Below, piece by piece: positions 18,264 through 26,682 of a DNA stretch of 64,000 nt. This DNA comes from Sphingomonas sp. HITSZ_GF (lineage in GTDB: Bacteria > Pseudomonadota > Alphaproteobacteria > Sphingomonadales > Sphingomonadaceae), in contig NZ_JARQXA010000009.1 in the NCBI RefSeq assembly GCF_029543155.1, forward strand, positions 82,014-146,013, written 5' to 3'. Position 1 is the stretch's first letter, and the number at the start of each line of letters is the position of its first letter. The notes under the pieces were generated by a model, which worked only from the letters and a program-made list of their open reading frames with translations, was not told where the DNA came from and did not search any database. Position numbers and translations under genes: made by a program.

Positions 18264-18284
18264 TTCGGCCGCAAGCCGAATTTT
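18264..18284 (+). terminator. Terminator of the paiB-like operon
   Basis: Short hairpin TTCGGC-CGCAA-GCCGAA followed by TTTT, starting 20 bases after the racemase-like stop. Confidence 0.6.
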
Positions 18285-18428
18285 GACGCTCGAGGAAGGT
18301 CTGACCACCGCTTTTGCGGTCGGATCAGCGCCACCGCTCCGATTCTCCGCGATACCGGTTGCCATGCGCAAGCGGCGCCGTTTCCTGGCGATTCTTCACC
18401 GGGGAGGTGTCAATTTTGATAAAATGAG

Positions 18429-18518
18429 TGGCGGAGAGGGTGGGATTCGAACCCACGTTACGGTTACCCGTAAACCGCATTTCGAGTGCGGCGCATTCGA
18501 CCACTCTGCCACCTCTCC
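18429..18518 (-). tRNA. tRNA-Ser(CGA)
   Basis: A 90-base tRNA including an encoded CCA. The acceptor stem is GGAGAGG with CCTCTCC. The anticodon arm CCGCA-CTCGAAA-TGCGG gives anticodon CGA. The T arm is GTGGG-TTCGAAT-CCCAC, and there is a long variable arm, as expected for tRNA-Ser. It reads UCG codons. Confidence 0.96.
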
Positions 18519-18641
18519 GCGAGGCGATTCTTGCGCGGAAGAGGTCCGCGTCGGTCGCTGTGAGCGGGGGCCACTAGCGCAGCGTTTCGGATACTGCAAG
18601 CACGTCCTTGTACCTAAACGAAGAGATATTAGATTAAGGGC

Positions 18642-19025
18642 ATGACTCACACTCCCGGTGCCTCGCTTCCCGCCTTCGAACCCGGAGTTCCGATGCCGTC
18701 CGTCGCCACCGCGCGCTTCGCCATCGGTGACGTGGTACGCCACCGCCAGTTCGAGTTCCGCGGCGTGATCTTCGACGTCGACCCCGTCTTCGCCAATAGC
18801 GAGGAATGGTACGAGGCGATTCCCGAGGACGTGCGCCCCCGCAAGGACCAGCCCTTCTACCACCTGCTCGCCGAGAACGACGAATCGAGCTATGTCGCCT
18901 ATGTCAGCCAGCAGAACCTGGTGGCGGACGACAGCGAGGAGCCGATCGACCACCCGGCGATCAACGGGCTTTTCGACGGCTATACGGGCGGCCGCTACAC
19001 GCTGAAGCGCACCCATCGCCACTAA
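18642..19025 (+). CDS. hspQ: Heat shock protein HspQ (hemimethylated DNA-binding family)
   Basis: A 127-residue protein whose residues 25-115 match HspQ/YccV: FAIGDVVRHRQFEFRGVIFDVDP, then WYEAIPEDVRPRKDQPFYH, and AYVSQQNLV. HspQ is a small barrel protein that acts as a specificity factor for Lon protease in enterobacteria. The first 17 residues are not conserved in the family, so the internal ATG at 18693 is a possible alternative start. It stands alone between a tRNA and rplU. Confidence 0.88.
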   Translation: MTHTPGASLPAFEPGVPMPSVATARFAIGDVVRHRQFEFRGVIFDVDPVFANSEEWYEAIPEDVRPRKDQPFYHLLAENDESSYVAYVSQQNLVADDSEEPIDHPAINGLFDGYTGGRYTLKRTHRH

Positions 19026-19141
19026 CCGCCGTTTTCGGCAGTTATCGGTTGACTTCGGCGACTCTCTCCCCTAGCTGCGCCCTTCCTCCTGCCGGGGTGT
19101 AACCTTGGCGGGCACAAGCATTTGAACCAGAGAAGAGACCG

Positions 19142-19522
19142 ATGTTCGCTATCGTGCGCACGGGCGGCAAGCAGTATCGCGTTGCCGCAGGAGACAAGAT
19201 CGTAGTCGAGAAGCTCGACGGTGAGGCCGGTTCGACGGTCACGCTGGGCGACGTGCTTCTGGCGGGCGAAGGTGGCGAACTGAAGTCGACCGACGGCCTG
19301 ACCGTCTCGGCCGAGATCGTCGCGCAGGCGAAGGGCGAGAAGGTCATCGTCTTCAAGAAGCGCCGCCGGCACAACTATCGCCGCAAGAACGGCCATCGCC
19401 AGAACCACACCATCCTGAAGATCACCGCGATCGGTGCGCAGGAAGAGAAGAAGAAGGCCGCGCCGAAGGCGAAGAAGGCCGCCGCTCCCGCCGAGGCCGA
19501 AGCCCCGGCCGCGGAAGCGTAA
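19142..19522 (+). CDS. rplU: 50S ribosomal protein L21
   Basis: A 126-residue L21. It has MFAIVRTGGKQYRV at the N terminus and the rRNA-binding KRRRHNYRRKNGHRQ segment, ending with the expected KITAI. A tail of about 25 Ala, Lys and Glu residues follows, an extension common in alphaproteobacteria. It is followed after 24 bases by rpmA, the usual rplU-rpmA operon. Confidence 0.97.
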   Translation: MFAIVRTGGKQYRVAAGDKIVVEKLDGEAGSTVTLGDVLLAGEGGELKSTDGLTVSAEIVAQAKGEKVIVFKKRRRHNYRRKNGHRQNHTILKITAIGAQEEKKKAAPKAKKAAAPAEAEAPAAEA

Positions 19523-19546
19523 GCAGAGATACGAGGAGTATAGGCA

Positions 19547-19816
19547 ATGGCACATAAGAAGGCAGGCGGCTCTTCGCGCAACGGTCGTGATTCGGCCGGC
19601 CGTCGTCTCGGCGTGAAGAAGTTCGGCAGCGAAGCAGTCGTCGCCGGCAACATCATCGTGCGTCAGCGCGGCACCAAGATTTACCCGGGCGTGAACGTGG
19701 GCATGGGCAAGGACCATACCCTTTTCGCGCTCGTGGACGGCCGCGTGTCGTTCAAGGAAGGCAAGCTCGGCCGCAAGTTCTGCTCGGTAGAGATGATTGC
19801 GGAAGCTGCCGAATAA
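19547..19816 (+). CDS. rpmA: 50S ribosomal protein L27
   Basis: An 89-residue L27, full length, starting MAHKKAGGSSRNGRDS, with the conserved GVKKFG and KIYPGVNVGMGKDHTLFA. A good ribosome binding site (GAGGAG) precedes the ATG. Second gene of the rplU operon, which ends in a strong terminator. Confidence 0.97.
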   Translation: MAHKKAGGSSRNGRDSAGRRLGVKKFGSEAVVAGNIIVRQRGTKIYPGVNVGMGKDHTLFALVDGRVSFKEGKLGRKFCSVEMIAEAAE

Positions 19817-19877
19817 CATCGGGTAACCGACCGGGTTGCCCACCAGGGTGACCCGGGTTCGACGAACGAACCAGCTG

Positions 19878-19912
19878 AAAAGGGAGACGGGTCACCCCGG
19901 CTCCCTTTTTTA
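19878..19912 (+). terminator. Rho-independent terminator of rplU-rpmA
   Basis: A nine-base perfect stem AAAAGGGAG / CTCCCTTTT enclosing a second small GGGT-CA-CCCC hairpin, followed by a T-rich tract. Confidence 0.9.
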
Positions 19913-19990
19913 TTTCCTCCCTGACACCACGGCGCAATAACCTCGTCACAGTTACGTGGCGTGGGGCGTCGCAGGACCGAGGAGATGGTC

Positions 19991-20551
19991 ATGTTCGTGC
20001 GAACGCAGAGACTGACATTGCGGCCCGGCTGGCCCGAGGACGCCCCTGCCCTGGCCCAGGCGATCGGGCATGAAAGCGTGGTGCGCAACCTGTCGCGCGC
20101 GCCCTGGCCCTATCCGATGGAAGCGGCCGAAACCTTCCTGACCAGCTTCGGCGATCCGCTGGAGCCCAAGTTCCTGGTGTTCGAGCACCGGGGCGGCACC
20201 GTGCGCCTGATCGGCGGCATGGGGCTGAGCGAATGGAAGGAAGAGCCCAACGAGCTCGGCTATTGGTTCACTCCGGACGCCTGGGGCCGCGGCTATGCGA
20301 CCGAGGCGGCGCGTGGGGTGCTCAACGCGGCGCGGGCGCGCGGCATCCGCCGCGTCACCGCCGGCCATTTCATCGACAACCCCGCTTCGGGCAAGGTACT
20401 GCGCAAGCTGGGCTTCCGCCCGACCGGCCAGCTCGTCACCCTCTATTCGCGCGGCCGCGGCTGCGACGTGGCGAGCACGCGCTACGAGATCGACCTCACC
20501 GAGGGCGATTGTGGCGGCGGCAATGACGAAGACCACCGAATGGCAGCCTGA
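19991..20551 (+). CDS. GNAT N-acetyltransferase, RimJ/RimL type
   Basis: A 186-residue acetyltransferase. It starts TQRLTLRPGWPEDA, has the ELGYWFTPDAWGRGYATEA block that binds acetyl-CoA, and ends with NPASGKVLRKLGF. These are hallmarks of the RimJ/RimL group, which acetylates protein or antibiotic amino groups; the target is unknown. The ATG at 19991 is chosen because GAGGAG lies six bases before it; upstream in-frame GTG and ATG codons have no such spacing. The stop codon lies in the arm of the terminator hairpin. Confidence 0.85.
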   Translation: MFVRTQRLTLRPGWPEDAPALAQAIGHESVVRNLSRAPWPYPMEAAETFLTSFGDPLEPKFLVFEHRGGTVRLIGGMGLSEWKEEPNELGYWFTPDAWGRGYATEAARGVLNAARARGIRRVTAGHFIDNPASGKVLRKLGFRPTGQLVTLYSRGRGCDVASTRYEIDLTEGDCGGGNDEDHRMAA

Positions 20552-20588
20552 TCAAAACTCCCCGGGCCCGGCTCGGGGAGTTTTGATC
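20550..20588 (+). terminator. Terminator after the GNAT gene
   Basis: A perfect 15-base stem (20550-20564 with 20574-20588, arms GATCAAAACTCCCCG and its complement) and a 9-base loop. The 3' arm contains TTTT. It overlaps the GNAT stop codon. Confidence 0.8.
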
Positions 20589-20653
20589 TCAGTGCTTTCG
20601 CCTTTGTAAATCATGGCCTAAGCCATGGGTTTGCAGGGGCAACCAAAGACACG

Positions 20654-21268
20654 ATGACCGCAGCGACACGCAAACGCCTATCTCCCGAAGAATCCCGCGA
20701 CGCCGCGCTGGAAGCTGCACGCGAATTGCTGCTGGAAGCGGGGCCGCAGGCTGTGACGCTGAAGGCAGTCGCCGCGAAGATCGGGCGCACGCACGCCAAT
20801 CTGCTCCATCATTTCGGCTCGGCGGCCGGGCTGCAAAAGGCGCTGGCCGCCAATATCGCCGATGGCGTGACCGAGAAGATCGGCGCCGCGGTGATGCGCG
20901 CGCGCGCCGGCGCGGACCATGACGACCGCGAAGTGGTCAACATGACCTTCGACGCCTTCGACAAGGGCGGTGCAGGCGCGCTGGCGAGCTGGATGATCCT
21001 GACCGGCAACCAGGACGCGCTCGATCCGATCCTCAACGCGATCCACCGGCTGATGGACGAGCTCGCCGAGGGGCATGACGACAAGACGCATTCGCTCCAC
21101 GAGGAGACGCTGCAGCTGGTGCTGATGGCGCTGGGCGACGCGCTGCTCGGCGCGCCGATGGCCCGCGCGCTCGGCCTGCCGCGCGACAAGGCCCGCGAGA
21201 TCGCTGCCGCCCAGCTCTCGCGCAACATGGGCGAGCATCACCACGCCGACGAGGAACCGCATCCATGA
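20654..21268 (+). CDS. TetR family transcriptional regulator
   Basis: A 204-residue TetR-type repressor. The HTH is at residues 17-60 (AALEAARELLLEAG, then VAAKIGRTHANLLHHFGS). The C-terminal ligand domain is variable and ends in a His-rich tail. The stop overlaps the start of a small exported protein (ATGA), so the two are made together. No effector or target can be named from the sequence. Confidence 0.88.
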   Translation: MTAATRKRLSPEESRDAALEAARELLLEAGPQAVTLKAVAAKIGRTHANLLHHFGSAAGLQKALAANIADGVTEKIGAAVMRARAGADHDDREVVNMTFDAFDKGGAGALASWMILTGNQDALDPILNAIHRLMDELAEGHDDKTHSLHEETLQLVLMALGDALLGAPMARALGLPRDKAREIAAAQLSRNMGEHHHADEEPHP

Positions 21269-21630
21269 TCCTGTTCTCGCTCGCGATGCTCGTGCTTCCC
21301 GCGCCGGACAAGGGCTGCAACCTTTCGGCGCAATGGGGCACCAAGGTGCCGAGGAAGACCGCCGATGCGCATGAAGTGCGCGACAATGGCGGCACGGCGC
21401 TGTGGGGCTTCATCCAGGCAAGCGACACCGCGCTCGAGGATCTCGCCAGCGGCGCGGGGCGCGAGACGCCGCACCGGCCGATCATCCTCTACGCGGCCGG
21501 CACCGACTGTGCCGTGGTGGAGCACTATGCCGAGATCATCGAAGCCTCGGCCAATTGCGCGCCGGACTGGTGCGTGGTGAGCTACAAGCCGGCCCCGCCG
21601 CTGGCCACGCCGCCGAAGACGGCGGACTGA
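21265..21630 (+). CDS. Hypothetical small protein
   Basis: A 121-residue protein that I do not recognise. The first 15 residues are hydrophobic and could serve as a signal peptide or short anchor. The mature part has four cysteines (CNLSAQW, TDCAVV, NCAPDWC), which suggests disulfides in the periplasm. It is coupled to the TetR gene by an ATGA overlap and converges with the hybrid kinase gene six bases on. Confidence 0.6.
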   Translation: MILFSLAMLVLPAPDKGCNLSAQWGTKVPRKTADAHEVRDNGGTALWGFIQASDTALEDLASGAGRETPHRPIILYAAGTDCAVVEHYAEIIEASANCAPDWCVVSYKPAPPLATPPKTAD

Positions 21631-21636
21631 TCACCG

Positions 21637-23598
21637 CTACTCCGCCGCAGCCCTGCCGGCGCGCCGCGACTCCTGCGCCATCGCCTCCTCCACCGCAGCA
21701 GCCAGGCCGGCGATGGTGAAGGGCTTGCGCAGCACGGTACGGCCCTGGAAGATCGCCGCATCCGCCTCGCCGGCAAAGCCGGTGACGAACAGCACCGCGA
21801 CTCCCTCGATACGGCTTCCCAGCGCGGCGATCATCTCCGGACCGGTCTGACCGGGCATCAGCACGTCGGAAACGATCAGATCGAGCGACGGCATCACCGC
21901 GATCTTGCCCGGCGCCGCCAGCGGATCGTCGCAGCCCTTGGCATGATGGCCGAGCTCTTCCATCGCGCCCAGCGTCGCGGCGAGCACGCGCGGATCGTCC
22001 TCGACCACCAGCACTTCGAGCGCGCGGCCATGCGGCGCGGACAGATCCTCGTCCGCCGCCACCGCCTGGGGAGACGATTCGCCCAGGTGGCGCGGCATGT
22101 AGAGCGTCACCCGGGTGCCCTTGCCGGGCGCAGTGTCGATGCCGATCTCGCCACCCGACTGGCGGACGAAGCCGAAGATCTGGCTGAGCCCCAGCCCCGT
22201 GCCCTTGCCCACCGGCTTGGTGGTGAAGAAGGGCTCGAACACGCGCTCCAGCACCTCGGGCGTCATGCCCATGCCGGTATCGCCTACCTCGATCGACACA
22301 TAGTCGCCCGCCGCGCACTCGCCGACCTGGTTCTCGGCCAGGGTGACGCCGCCGGTAACGATGCTCAGCGTGCCCTGCCCCTCCATCGCGTCGCGGGCGT
22401 TCACCGCCAGGTTGAGCAACGCGTTCTCGAGCTGGTGGCGATCGACCCAGATCCGCCAATGCTTCCCGCAGTCCCGGGTCTCGACCGCAATGCCGTCGCC
22501 CAGCGTGCGATCGAGCAGTTCCGCCATGCCGTCGATCAGCGTGCCGGCCTCGACGCCCTCGGGCAGCAGCGGCTCGGCACGGGAGAAGGCAAGCAGGCGG
22601 CGAGTGAGCGCCGCGGCACGGTTAGCGCCTTCCATCGCATTCTCGATATGCTTCTGGGCATCGGTGCCGCCGCGATGGAGATGGCGCTTGGCCAGCTCCA
22701 ATCCACCCAGAACAACTGCGAGCATGTTGTTGAAATCATGCGCGATGCCACCAGTTAACTGGCCGACCGCCTCCATCTTCTGCGCCTGGCGGAGCTGCTC
22801 CTGCGCCGCTTCGCGCTCGCTCGCTTCGGTGCGAAGCTGCTCGGTCGCCTCAGCCACCGCCTGCTGCAGCTCGAGCGAGCGCTCGCGCTCGGCATCGGCA
22901 TTGGCATCGGCGACGGCACGCTCGCCCTGCGCCTCGATCGCCATCCAGCCGAGCAGCACCGCTCCCAGCACGATCAATATGCCGAAGCCGGTGAGCACCC
23001 GGGACGCCACGCCCGAATTGGCGAGCAGATCGGCCGCTGCCTTGGTCCGCGCATTGAGCTGGACGCGCTCGCTGTCGACGACTTCGTTGAGCAACGCCTC
23101 CAGCCGGCTGCGCGCCGGGCTCTGGCGGACCTGATAGTAGCTGCCCCAGGCATCGCTGTGGCGCTTATAGGCCGAATAGAGCGCAGTGGTCGCCAGCTCC
23201 TTGCCGCGCGCATCGAACGCCCGCTTCAACTGGGCCATACGGGCCTGCTGCTCGGCATGGTCGCCGGTGACCTGGCGCAGCCGGTCGAGCTGCTCGGCAG
23301 CGCGGTCCCATTGCTCGCTATATTGCCGGCCGAGCGTCTTGTCGGCGCTGACCACATAGCGGCCGAGCGCCGCCTCTGCCCCGGCGATCGCCCCGGAGAG
23401 CTGGCTGACGCGCATGATCACGTCGAAGGTGTGCTGCTGGCGGGCGATCGCGCGGTCGCGCTCGGCATCGGTACGTGCCTGGATCACCGCGACGGCGGCA
23501 AGCACGACGATCCCGAGCAGCGCCAGCGCCCCCAGCAGCGCGAACCGCCAGTTCGTCGCCCTTATGGCGCGCTCCAGAGCGGGGTTACTCTCACTCAT
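21637..23598 (-). CDS. Hybrid sensor histidine kinase with CHASE3-like sensor and receiver
   Basis: A 653-residue inner-membrane protein. A transmembrane helix at about 18-40 is followed by a four-helix CHASE3-like periplasmic domain, a second helix at about 205-225, and a coiled coil. Then come HisKA (phospho-His in GGIAHDFNN), an HATPase domain with NLAVNARDAM (N box), GDTGMGM (G1) and GTGLGLS (G2), and a C-terminal receiver with phospho-Asp in IVSDVLMPG. The start MSESNP is chosen because the upstream 18 residues overlap no conserved part. No partner regulator gene is adjacent, so output is presumably through a phosphotransfer protein elsewhere. Confidence 0.9.
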   Translation of the reverse strand: MSESNPALERAIRATNWRFALLGALALLGIVVLAAVAVIQARTDAERDRAIARQQHTFDVIMRVSQLSGAIAGAEAALGRYVVSADKTLGRQYSEQWDRAAEQLDRLRQVTGDHAEQQARMAQLKRAFDARGKELATTALYSAYKRHSDAWGSYYQVRQSPARSRLEALLNEVVDSERVQLNARTKAAADLLANSGVASRVLTGFGILIVLGAVLLGWMAIEAQGERAVADANADAERERSLELQQAVAEATEQLRTEASEREAAQEQLRQAQKMEAVGQLTGGIAHDFNNMLAVVLGGLELAKRHLHRGGTDAQKHIENAMEGANRAAALTRRLLAFSRAEPLLPEGVEAGTLIDGMAELLDRTLGDGIAVETRDCGKHWRIWVDRHQLENALLNLAVNARDAMEGQGTLSIVTGGVTLAENQVGECAAGDYVSIEVGDTGMGMTPEVLERVFEPFFTTKPVGKGTGLGLSQIFGFVRQSGGEIGIDTAPGKGTRVTLYMPRHLGESSPQAVAADEDLSAPHGRALEVLVVEDDPRVLAATLGAMEELGHHAKGCDDPLAAPGKIAVMPSLDLIVSDVLMPGQTGPEMIAALGSRIEGVAVLFVTGFAGEADAAIFQGRTVLRKPFTIAGLAAAVEEAMAQESRRAGRAAAE

Positions 23599-23644
23599 TA
23601 CGGCATCGATTTTAGTCGAGCCGAACCGCACTGGAAAGCGTCTC

Positions 23645-24907
23645 TCAGCCAATCACGCCCACGGCCTGGCCGGCCGCCTTGAACATGCCCAGCACGCGCT
23701 GGATCTGCTCGGGCGTGTGCTCGGCGCAGAGCGAGCAGCGCAGCAGGAAAGTGCCGGCCGGAGTTGCCGGCGGACGGGCGAGATTCACATAGAGGCCGCC
23801 TTCGAGCAGCGCCTGCCACATCATCGCGCCCTGCACCTGATCCTCGAGGATCACCGCGATGATCGCGCTGTCCGCCTGCTCGGTGCCGAGCTTGAAGCCC
23901 ATTTCCTTGAGCCCGCCGTGCAGCGTGCGGGCATTGTCCCACAGCTGGGCGCGCTTCTTGCCCGCATGCATCAGCTTGCGGATCGAAGTTGCCGCGGTGG
24001 CGACGACGCTGGGCGGCAGCGAGGCAGTGAAGATGTACGGGCGGCACGCCATGCGGATCGCCTCGAACTTCGGGTGGTTCGACACGCAGAAGCCGCCGAC
24101 GGTGCCGACCGACTTGGAGAAGGTGCCGACGACGAAGTCGACATCGCCCTCGCAACCCAACTCCTCATAGACGCCGCGGCCATTGGGGCCGAAAAAGCCC
24201 ATCGAATGGGCTTCGTCCGAAAGGACCATCGCGCCGTGCTTCTTGGCGACGTCGACCATTTCCTTGAGCGGGGCGATGTCGCCGAGCATCGAATAGACGC
24301 CTTCGAGCACAACCAGCTTGCCGGCTTCCTTGGGCAGGCGGCCGAGGCGCTTGTCGAGATCCTCGACGCTGTTGTGGCGGAAGCGGACGATCTCGGCATT
24401 GCCCTGCTTGCAGCCGTCATAGATCGAGGCGTGGCTGTCGGCGTCGAGGATGACATATTCGCCCTTGCCGACGAGCGTCGAGATCATGCCCAGATTGGCC
24501 ATATAGCCGGTCGAGAAGACGATCGCGCCCGAGACGCCGTAGAAGTCGCGCAGCGCCTGCTCGACTTCCATATGGTCGCGGAAGGTGCCGTTGAGCATGC
24601 GGCTGCCGTTGGTGCCCGAGCCGAACTGGTCGAGCGCGTCCTTGCCGGCCTGGATCACGTCCGGATCGAACGTCATGCCCATATAGTTGTAGGTGCCGAG
24701 CAGGATCGTGTCCTTGCCCTTGATCACCGCCTGCGTGGGCGACTTCACCTGCTCCATCACCACCGCGTACGGATCGATGACGCCGCTGGCGAGCAGCCGC
24801 TCGCGCTCGTTGATCAGCGCATCGAACTTCGACATCAGGTCGGTTTCGGGCGCGACTTCGGCCGGGTTGGCGGGGAGCGCGTCGGCGGTGTTCAGGCTGT
24901 CGGTCAC
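23645..24907 (-). CDS. spt: Serine palmitoyltransferase
   Basis: A 420-residue alpha-oxoamine synthase, the same length as Sphingomonas paucimobilis SPT and near-identical in long blocks as I recall it. Examples are LLGTYNYMGMTFDPDV, FGSGTNGSRMLNGT, DADSHASIYDGC, DEAHSMGFFG and the PLP lysine in GTFSKSVGTVGGF. It condenses serine with palmitoyl thioester to 3-ketodihydrosphingosine, the first step of glycosphingolipid synthesis, in the cytoplasm. A GTG start (VTDSLN) is chosen because it gives the family length. The gene lies five bases after acp. Confidence 0.97.
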   Translation of the reverse strand: MTDSLNTADALPANPAEVAPETDLMSKFDALINERERLLASGVIDPYAVVMEQVKSPTQAVIKGKDTILLGTYNYMGMTFDPDVIQAGKDALDQFGSGTNGSRMLNGTFRDHMEVEQALRDFYGVSGAIVFSTGYMANLGMISTLVGKGEYVILDADSHASIYDGCKQGNAEIVRFRHNSVEDLDKRLGRLPKEAGKLVVLEGVYSMLGDIAPLKEMVDVAKKHGAMVLSDEAHSMGFFGPNGRGVYEELGCEGDVDFVVGTFSKSVGTVGGFCVSNHPKFEAIRMACRPYIFTASLPPSVVATAATSIRKLMHAGKKRAQLWDNARTLHGGLKEMGFKLGTEQADSAIIAVILEDQVQGAMMWQALLEGGLYVNLARPPATPAGTFLLRCSLCAEHTPEQIQRVLGMFKAAGQAVGVIG

Positions 24908-24912
24908 GTGGA

Positions 24913-25155
24913 TCAGCCCTTGAGCTTCTGCACCGCGTCGACGAGCTGGCCGATATTCTCGATCTCGGCCTGCATGTTCATCGTGATGATGATGTCGAAC
25001 TCGTCCTCGATCGCCGCGACGAAATCCATCACGGTGAGGCTGTCCCACTCGAGGTCCCCCGCGAAGGTGGTGCTCTCGGTGAGCGCGACACCCTTCTTGT
25101 TGAAGGGCTCGATCTGGGCGGTGACGGTCTCGAAGACGGAAGCGCGGTCGGTCAT
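24913..25155 (-). CDS. Acyl carrier protein linked to serine palmitoyltransferase
   Basis: An 80-residue acyl carrier protein. The phosphopantetheine serine is S39 in LEWDSLTVMD, followed by the acidic helix VAAIEDEFDI. It directly precedes spt with a five-base gap. In Caulobacter a dedicated carrier protein next to spt supplies the acyl chain, and this pair looks the same. It is distinct from the fatty acid synthesis AcpP, which has DSLDTVEL-type motifs. Confidence 0.92.
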   Translation of the reverse strand: MTDRASVFETVTAQIEPFNKKGVALTESTTFAGDLEWDSLTVMDFVAAIEDEFDIIITMNMQAEIENIGQLVDAVQKLKG

Positions 25156-25440
25156 GGGGTCCCTCTAGTGATATCGGCTGGCAGTGCCAAGCGATTGCGG
25201 CGGAAAGGGGCCGATGAAGGGGCGATCGGCGGCGGCAAAGTGAAGGCAGTCGGCGGAAATCATTTCACTTTGAATCGGTGCAATCGGGGGCAGCGCAATG
25301 GCGCCCTTTTGCCGGCGGCTGAGCCCGAAGCCGATCATCGGGAAAGCAAACCAGACGAAATCCTACATTGCAAGCCGCGCCGATTTTTCGCCGCCGGAGA
25401 CAGTGTGGCACTTGACTGAAACACCGCGGCGGGCGATGTC
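25156..25440. other. Intergenic region between acp and the secreted hydrolase
   Basis: A gap of about 315 bases between divergent genes. It should hold the acp-spt promoter (minus) and the hydrolase promoter (plus). I see an inverted repeat AAAGTGAA (25237) / TTCACTTT (25264) and a TTGACT at 25412 that could be a -35 box. No convincing small gene was seen. Confidence 0.4.
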
Positions 25441-25456
25441 GTTTACAGTTGTAAAC
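25441..25456. promoter_or_regulatory. BlaI/CopY-type operator-like palindrome
   Basis: A 16-base dyad GTTTAC-AGTT-GTAAAC whose centre reads TACA-GT-TGTA, the core bound by BlaI/MecI/CopY repressors. It ends 15 bases before the hydrolase ATG, overlapping the expected 5' leader. No BlaI-type gene is present in this window, so the binder is unknown. Confidence 0.4.
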
Positions 25457-25471
25457 AACAAAGGGGGTCCC

Positions 25472-26560
25472 ATGCCGAATCACACGCTGTCGCGCCGTTC
25501 CGCTCTGTCCGCCGGGCTTGCCGCCGGGCTGGCGCCCACGATGCTCGGGGTGCCGGCTGCCGGCGCGGCGCCGAAGTCGCGCGACGCGGCGCTGCTCGGG
25601 CTGTTCGGCGCGATGCCGCCACGCCCGAAGCCGCAGTTCACCGTGCTCGAGACCACCGACATCGAAGGCGGGCAGCGGCTGAAGATCGAATATTTCCTGG
25701 AGGCGGCCTATCCGCCGCTCGGCGAGCCCGAGGACCGGGTGCGCGCCTATCTGATGGTGCCCAACCGCGGCGCCGGGCAGCGGCTGCCGGCGATCCTTGC
25801 CTTCCACCAGGACGGGCCGCAGTTCAACCTGGGCAAGGCGGAGCCCGTCGGCCTCGCCGGCGACGCCAACCTGTTCTACGCGCTGGACCTATTCCGCCGC
25901 GGCCATGTCGTGCTGTGCCCGGACCGCTTCTACCATGCCGAGCGGCGCCGCGGCGTCGACCCCGCGGGGCCGGCGGACAATCCGCGCGACGTAAAGCTGC
26001 TCGACCACCGCGTCGGCCAGCTGCTGCTGCGCGGGCGCAGCTCGATCGGCAAGGAAGTGTTCGATGCGATGGTGGCGACCGACCTGCTGGTCAGCCTGCC
26101 CTATGTCGATCCGGCGCGGATCGCCGGCATCGGCCATTCGGCGGGCGGCATGATGCTGGTCCACTGGATGGCGGCGGACAAGCGCGCCAAGGCGGGCATC
26201 TCCTCCTGCGGGCTGTTCGAGATGCTCAACTTCTTCCGCGAGGACGCGATCAAGCGCCGCTCCGCCTCGATCGCGCTGCCCGGCCTGGCGGCGCTGGGGC
26301 GCTCGGCCGACTATCTGGCGATGGTCGCGCCGCGCAACGTGCTGCTCACCCGCGGGCGCTGGGAATGGGGCACCAAGGGCGAATGGCGCGAGGCGAGCCT
26401 GCGCCACGTCGCCGAGACCGAGGACATGGTTGCCCATGCCCGCGCGCGGGGATCGGGCAAATCGCTCGACGTGATCTATTTCGACGAGGCCGGCGGCAAC
26501 CACGACTTCCCGCCCGGCGTGCGCGACCAGGCCTATGCCTGGCTGAAAACGCGGCTGTAA
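25472..26560 (+). CDS. Exported alpha/beta hydrolase, dienelactone hydrolase-like
   Basis: A 362-residue hydrolase with a twin-arginine-like signal (SRRSALSAGLAAG) ending near AAGAA, residue 33. The nucleophile elbow is GHSAGG, and the late GNHDFPPGVR carries the likely catalytic His. The fold resembles acetyl xylan esterase/dienelactone hydrolase proteins; the substrate is unknown. AAGGGGG lies six bases before the ATG, which fixes this start over upstream frames. With tatABC in the same window, folded export is reasonable. Confidence 0.8.
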   Translation: MPNHTLSRRSALSAGLAAGLAPTMLGVPAAGAAPKSRDAALLGLFGAMPPRPKPQFTVLETTDIEGGQRLKIEYFLEAAYPPLGEPEDRVRAYLMVPNRGAGQRLPAILAFHQDGPQFNLGKAEPVGLAGDANLFYALDLFRRGHVVLCPDRFYHAERRRGVDPAGPADNPRDVKLLDHRVGQLLLRGRSSIGKEVFDAMVATDLLVSLPYVDPARIAGIGHSAGGMMLVHWMAADKRAKAGISSCGLFEMLNFFREDAIKRRSASIALPGLAALGRSADYLAMVAPRNVLLTRGRWEWGTKGEWREASLRHVAETEDMVAHARARGSGKSLDVIYFDEAGGNHDFPPGVRDQAYAWLKTRL

Positions 26561-26580
26561 GCTTCCACTCCCTATCAATC

Positions 26581-26626
26581 GTCATTCCCGCGCAGGCGGG
26601 AATCCATTGCCTCCGCGGGGATGACG
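26581..26626. repeat. Extragenic palindromic repeat
   Basis: Inverted arms GTCATTCCCGCG and CGCGGGGATGAC around a nested GCAGGCGGGAA element. It belongs to the same family as the repeats at 28341, 30022, 31717 and 58997. Confidence 0.7.
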
Positions 26627-26682
26627 GTCTGGTGGGAGGACGGGGGTTTGAGGCAGGCGCGATAAGCCGCTAGAGGCCCGGG

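Noticed and set aside
18283..18645. 120-codon frame across the tRNA-Ser region
   Set aside because: It runs antisense through the tRNA and has no conserved protein features.
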